The notes under the pieces are model-generated. The model was not told where the DNA came from and searched no databases. It saw only the letters and a program-made list of their open reading frames with translations. A program made the position numbers and the translations under genes. Shown piece by piece: positions 58,667 through 64,000 of a DNA stretch of 64,000 nt. This DNA is from Aquanectria penicillioides (lineage: Eukaryota; Ascomycota; Sordariomycetes; Hypocreales; Nectriaceae): NCBI GenBank assembly GCA_003415625.1, contig PYIU01000002.1:6014001-6078000 (forward strand), given 5' to 3'. How positions within the stretch are numbered: the stretch's first letter is position 1; every line of letters starts with the position of its first letter.

Positions 58667-60530
58667 AGCGTCTTGGTACGAACAGCCTGGAGGGCAGTGA
58701 GTGAGTGACTTCTGGCAAAGGAGGATATTTCAAGCACGTGGCAGCGTGCGTACGTATACAACTGCACTTGGGGTGCCTCGGAGCAGATTATGATGGACCC
58801 TCGATACCAGGGATCAATGGTGGTGTGTGACGATGGCTTGCCAGAGACTAGGTGACGGAGGCTACAATAGCTGGACGGTGCAGAAATCGGGCAGCTTGCT
58901 TTCTCTGAGCTGCCATGAAGGAGTGGAGCAAACATTGTGTGCCCAGGCATCTACTCAGTTGCGCCACCAACAGCTCCTCAAGCTTCTGGAGGCACGTACC
59001 ACGCGGGCTAGGCAAGGTACCTACAGCACACAGGCGAACAGCTGCTTGTATATGTACTGCCCCACCTGGGTGCTGTACCCCCAGGTACCTACACCAGCAA
59101 GCATGTCCCCTCTATGCGCTAGGTAGGTACACTCCGCCAGGCCAATTTCGGACTGTATGAACCAGATGTCCGAACTGTACGATGCCCTTGGACAACGACC
59201 GACAATGTCCAAGAATATTGACTATTGTAGGATTCAGGAAACAATTCGAATAGAACAAATGGAATGAGGGAAAACGAAAAAGGAGGGCGACAAATAAGAA
59301 AAATTTTAAGACGGTGGCTGAAAGATGTGCATCGACATTTCAAGGCCTTCGGAGACGTGAGTTTGATAATTCTCTCGACGGAGCACCACAGTTTTCATAA
59401 TACCTAACTCGTACCGTCCGAATGGTGGTGACTAGTACTGCGCTAGGATCACTTGGGAAGCGGCTAGCGGATGCGAGCTGGGCTAAACTCAATTAGGCGA
59501 TGCACAAGGCTGAAATACCGTATCGGCACATACGGATAGTCAGCAAGCATCTAAGGGAGGGTGATACACAGTAACTAGACTAGGTGGTTGCTGACAAGGA
59601 AAGATGAGCCCCGAGGCCCGCCACCGCCAGTTGGCCATTAGGCAAGGCAACAGAAAAAGGCTCCTGAACAGCGGGTGGTCCGTGCAACCGAATGCGACTG
59701 ATGAGAGAGCCCTCCGAGTGGAGGCGGCGTCAAATCGCTCAGAAACAGTGTTCAACTGGCTGGCAGCTGACTTGGAGTGGGTCATCCATCGCGTTGTTGT
59801 TCATCCGTACGTACTCCGTACTGACACACTCATTTGCTACCTCGTTCAAACCGAATTGATTCACCTGAAGGCAAACAACCAGCCTATGTGTTGTCAACAG
59901 TGCAAATTCGTCTGGTGCTTTGGATTAATCAACACAGAGGACTGCGTTGTGACGTCGATACATCTTGGAAAGAAAGACAACATTTCCTTTCCTGTACTTG
60001 TGCCATCGCCAAATTATCTACCCTCCCTATCCGTAGTCGCAGCCCACTTTTGCAACCCACCCCGGGCGGGCTCCGTACATATAGATGGTCAGACTCCCCC
60101 AGATGGGACCCACGCTGCAGCACAGGCGAATGCGAGCCGGCTGTACTGCAAATCACGAATCGGGATAACCATCAACCAACCGTTCAGCTACGCGTCCATC
60201 AAATACTGCCGTCGCTGTCCACGTTGACCATGTCTCATGCTCCTTCTCACATCCTCTTTCTCCTGCTACCGGTCCCCGAAATATGGAACTGGTCTCCCTA
60301 AGTTCCAAAAGGGGTATCTGACCATCGAAACCCGGTTGGCACCTCATCAATTCACGGACAGTTGGTCCTTGCCGTTTATCCCGAATTCCCACCCATGATT
60401 GTCTATTTATTAATCCCTAATCCTGCATAAAATCTTCACTCCTTCTGGTTTTGTATACCGCCAAGACGAAATTGTCAACCAGCCAGACCAAGAACTTGGA
60501 CGCTCATGCTATCTGGCCTCCGCTTGACCG
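58667..60530. other. Gene-poor divergent spacer between ULA1 and the MFS gene
   Basis: About 1.86 kb with TAGGTACCTA-type motifs near 59016, 59081 and 59120. A 207-codon open frame at 59604-60227 lacks any known domain or splice logic and I do not call it a gene. Nothing else recognised. Confidence 0.5.
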
Positions 60531-62552
60531 ATGACAGCCATGGTGTCAACGCCTAGAAACAGCTCTCAGGAGCAAGACACATTGGAAAACAATGACACGC
60601 CCGCCGCAGACCTCGAGGTCCGAGAATCATCCATTCCACCGACACGCTTTTGGTTATTATGCATCGGGTAACCATCTGATGACTTCCGCAGTCCGTCCCC
60701 AGATATAGGTACTAACCAGACAAAATATATAGTATCATGCTTGGTTTGTTCCTTTCCATGCTCGACACCTCAATCGTTGCCACTAGTTTGTATACCATTG
60801 GCGTTCACTTTAAGGCTCTTGAAAATGTAAACTGGGTCGCTCTGGCATACACGCTAGCTTATCTTGGGTGTGCTGTCGTGTTCTCTCGCCTGTCTGACAT
60901 CGTGGGGAGACGCAATGCGTTTATTGCAGCGTACATTCTTTTTTTCGCCTTCTCCCTCGGATGCGGATTTGCCCAGAGTCTCAATCAACTGATTGCCTTT
61001 CGTGTTCTCCAGGGAGTCGGTGGATCTGGTAGGCTTCGTTCCAGCTTCGCCCAAGATCCAAGAATTAATCACGGATAGGCCTCTACTCTCTGGCCATGAT
61101 CATGGTGCCTGAAATGAGTCCGGCCCATCTACGACATCACATTGCTGCGTTGGTTGGCATGATAGTCGCACTCTCTGGAGTATTGGGTCCTGTTGTTGGT
61201 GGCTTACTCACTCACTATGCCAGCTGGAGATGGGTATTCTGGATTAAGTACGCCTAGGACATGATTTCATTTGCATTTTGCTAACATATTCTCTTCCCTC
61301 CTTTTAGTGGACCTATCGGCTTTGTTTCATTAGCAATTTTCTTTCTTACTTGGCCTCAAGTAGAATATCTCCCCTCTATCGAACGACGAAGCTGGAAGGA
61401 GCTCGACTTCGCTGGATCTTTTCTCGCCATTGCTGCTGCTGTATTGGTCGTATTTTCCTTCCAGAATGCTGGGTCCTCATCTGGGAATGAGTGGAACAAG
61501 GCTATCTTCTTGGGCCCTTTGCTTGGCGGCCTTTTCGCTTGGGCACTGCTGGCAGCCTGGCAATACAGCATTCATATCCGGTATGAGGGTCGGCTTGCAC
61601 CAGCCTTCCCCATCAGTATCTTCCGAAACAGGATATATACTACGGCTAACCTAAATACCATGCTGCTCGGATTTCCATATATGATGATGATCTACGCTAT
61701 ACCGGTGAGAATACAGGTGGTGGGCGGCAAGTCAGCTCTCGAGGCTGGTGTCATGCTTTTACCGATGTTGGGAACGGCTGCTATTGGGAGCGCCGCGAGC
61801 GGAAAGATCAACTCAGTCAAAAATTATGTTTTCGAGTGCCTCTTGGTAGGGTCATGTCTGATGACCTTGGGATGCGGCTTACTGACCACTTTGTCGCACG
61901 AAGTGGACAGGGGCAAGCTTCTCGGCTTTATTACCTTTTGCGGATTTGGGTTTGGCTTGACCATTGCAGCCTCGACCATGATGTCGTCAATTGAAGTATC
62001 GATCCGGGATTATGGTAAAACCTCGCCCTTGCGCAAGAATCTACACTATGTGACTGACGTATGGTAGCACCGGCACAGGGAATACTTTCCCAGGTCCGCC
62101 TGCTTGGTGGTAGCTTGGGTATTGCGGCTTCATCGGCCTTGTTACACCAGAAGATTACAAAATACCTGACGGGTGTCCTGACAACTGAGCAATTGGCAAC
62201 ACTCGGCGGAGTTGATTCACATCTCAGCATGTCACAATTAAACGAAGTTCGATTCGCGTATGCAGAGGCTTTCCGAACTGACATGAAGGTGGCAGTGGTG
62301 GTTTCTGCAGCTGCCATTCTCGTGACGGCCGGCGCATACCGACGGGATCGACTAGTCATTCGAGAACAACGAAATGCCTTGGTTTCCGAAGAGATTGCTC
62401 GCCGGCGAGGTAAATCTACTCAATCTGGCTGCTCAGCGCAATCGGATCAACCTAGGCAGTCACAGCAACTCGAAGAACTGCAGGAAATGGAGTCCAGAGA
62501 GAGCACTGAGAAATCCGACTCCAATGGCCAGTCGGTAGTTGGCAAAGTCTAA
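60531..62552 (+). CDS. Major facilitator superfamily transporter, DHA2/Vba-like (14 TM)
   Basis: Five exons, 60531-60667, 60733-61028, 61079-61247, 61308-62014 and 62068-62552, give 597 aa, all in phase. After a polar N-terminus the first span has the drug:H+ antiporter signature LDTSIVATSLYTIG; loop 2-3 has RLSDIVGRRNA (motif A); AFRVLQGVGGSG and VLGPVVGGLLTHYASWRWVF (motif C-like) follow. WRWVFWINGPIG and MLLPMLGTAAIGSAASG fit the 14-span family. The cytosolic tail is Gln/Glu/Ser-rich. Substrate is unknown: drug efflux or vacuolar basic amino-acid transport are both possible. Downstream of it, on the same strand, lies a secreted-protein gene, with no sign of a cluster. Confidence 0.87.
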
Positions 62553-62994
62553 TTTGCGACGAAAAGATTATGGATCCCTCAAGGCGTGACTATTATGCAC
62601 CTTGATTGCTGTAGAAGGAGACATAGGAAATTATGAGAACCTGGATGAGCGACGGCGTTGGGTGCGTGACGACTTACCAAGGCAGGCGTTGCCCGTCTTC
62701 TTGTATGAAATAGTGATTCGTGCGTTTTTGTTGTGGGTACGCGCTAACTAGATGGAAAGTTACAATTTAAACTTGGATTAGAGTTCACAATGGTTTCGGA
62801 AAACAGATGATGGCTGATGTCCTTTCGGAGAACCGCGGATACAACTACGCTCCAGATTAACAACCCCTTCAACTTTCCTCAGCGCCTTTTTCATTTTTCT
62901 TTTTGTTCGCAAGAATCTGCCGGTCAATTGATCACCACACCCTTTCTCTTCGCTCAATTTAGCCAATATCCCTGTCTCTGAACACAGATTTACT

Positions 62995-64000
62995 ATGGGT
63001 AGAGTTGACTTGGGACCGGTCGTTTGCGCTTTTGGCCTTCTAGCATCTTGGGCCAAAGCCATGCCGACGATGTCACCGAAAGGATTAGTGGCAGATGGCA
63101 ACATGTCGACACATTTAGATGTGGGGATGGGTCCAACAGCAACGAACCTGACCACAGCACCAGCAACACCAATTGATAACTCAGCCACGGTGCCAACCAT
63201 ACCCAACATTGTAACGGTAACGGTGACGGCAACGGAGCTAGTCACGGATCAAGAACAACCTAGTGTAAGAAGGCGGTGAAGTGTGGAAAAAGTACGACAT
63301 GGCAGAAGCTAACATGGGATAGATCAAATATGAAGCCGAAATCCCAGGCCCGATGGCGGACTACTCTAAGGCGGGCCTAGATAGTTCCGAAGTAGCGAGG
63401 ACAGTCCCTAGTTCAAGCCCATGCAAACAAAGGGTGCCGACGAGCGAGGACGTGGCCGAAACCCTCTTTAACCGGCCGCTCAACAAGACAGAGTATTACA
63501 AACGTAATTGGATGTGGCTTCGCTGCAACACCATGGCAGCTGAAGTGTACGACGTTGGGGGTGGATGGGTAAGTGACTTCGGCCGCAGCTGGCTACGTCA
63601 CATCCGGAAGCACCAACCTTGCGGTGTCATCAATTGGCGGTTCGACTATTTCAACCGACAGGGCTGGGGTGATGCCCATGTTGAATTCGACTACTTTGTT
63701 CCGTTTTGTAGTCCCCAGGGGACCGTTCAGGCAGCTATCAATGCAGCACGACTTGAGGGCGAGAAGGAGCGGCGGGAGCTTTATATTTACAACTGTCCTG
63801 GGTTTGACGACTATCCGTGGTCGTTTATGGAACATTCTAAGGCCAAGTTCGTCGATCCCAATACTTTGTCGCACGAGGTTCTGCCCGCAGCCGAGGCCCA
63901 AGCGTCGTTCCTTGGCGGCAAAGGGGACACAGGCATAGGAGCAGACGGGGGGGAGAAGAGGAAGAAACAAGGACCTACAGTATTGCCGAGCTTAGCAGAG
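62995..64000 (+). CDS. Secreted protein of unknown function, cut by the window edge
   Basis: Exons 62995-63264 and 63323 onward; no stop before 64000, so the C-terminus is missing (at least 316 aa visible). MGRVDLGPVVCAFGLLASWAKA looks like a signal peptide. A Thr/Ser/Pro-rich segment with TVTVTATELVT follows, then the second exon: SPCKQRVPTSEDVAETLFNR, WMWLRCNTMAAEVYDVGGGW, HQPCGVINWRFDYFN and YIYNCPGFDDYPWSF. An apparent GTAAGT inside GGWVSDFGRSW is ignored because reading through keeps a sensible frame. Cysteines are few and spaced for disulfides. I do not recognise the family; an effector-like or cell-wall role would be guesswork. Confidence 0.65.

Noticed and set aside
59604..60227. 207-codon open frame with ATG
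   Set aside because: Not recognisable; composition like surrounding intergenic DNA. Could be lineage-specific, but nothing supports it.
63573..63600. Possible GTAAGT intron donor in the secreted-protein gene
   Set aside because: Reading through keeps an open, sensible frame to the window edge, so no intron is needed.
1..64000. tRNA, rRNA, snRNA genes and CRISPR arrays
   Set aside because: I looked for B-box-like GGTTCRANNCC contexts and spaced repeats and saw none convincing; a covariance-model scan would be decisive.
1..64000. Secondary-metabolite cluster
   Set aside because: A Zn2Cys6 regulator and an MFS transporter are present but 7 kb apart around ULA1, with no biosynthetic backbone enzyme.

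Overview
The window is nuclear DNA of a filamentous ascomycete (Pezizomycotina, probably Sordariomycetes and perhaps Hypocreales; the class is inferred from gene families and style, not proven). Genes have 1-8 exons and short GT-AG introns of about 48-190 bp, usually with CTAAC/CTGAC/CTAAT branch sites. Both strands are packed with single-copy housekeeping genes. Repeats are extremely AT-rich and carry the C-to-T/G-to-A signature of repeat-induced point mutation (RIP). No tRNA, rRNA or CRISPR array was recognised.

Layout. 1-3528 is a gene-free, RIP-degraded AT-rich block ending in an LTR (3529-3786). 3961-9655 holds U1A/U2B'' snRNP protein, V-ATPase subunit D, splicing factor SYF1 and a small polyQ protein. 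10862-12425 is a nested repeat: a TIR element with a TA target duplication, a solo LTR inserted in its left TIR, a long inverted repeat, and a RIP-mutated/unmutated duplicate pair. 13231-29149 holds CCA1, TTI2, FIG4, the GEA-type Arf-GEF and ANP1. 30310-45157 holds a small unassigned protein, MTR3, an Asi-like RING ligase, SEN34, ELP4, RPB8, a DUF4743/Nudix hydrolase, an OPI10/Hikeshi protein and the Golgi apyrase YND1. 45160-49270 is repeat-rich, with a degenerate coding remnant. 49278-58666 holds a HEI10-like meiotic RING protein, a Zn2Cys6 transcription factor and the NEDD8 E1 subunit ULA1. 60531-64000 holds a 14-TM MFS transporter and a secreted protein cut by the window edge.

Functional themes. 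Several genes serve RNA biology (U1A, SYF1, CCA1, MTR3, SEN34, ELP4, RPB8) and several serve endomembranes (VMA8, FIG4, GEA, ANP1, YND1). They are independent transcription units, often divergent (VMA8/SYF1, ELP4/RPB8, Nudix/OPI10) or tail-to-tail (TTI2/FIG4 only 51 bp apart). There is no biosynthetic cluster or defence island.

The most consistent oddity is that otherwise intact conserved genes (FIG4, GEA twice, MTR3, Nudix, YND1, and probably the small gene at 31.1 kb) each lose frame by one nucleotide at a homopolymer or short run. The other exons add up correctly. This looks like indel errors in a long-read assembly rather than real gene loss, and it matters to anyone using predicted proteins from this locus.
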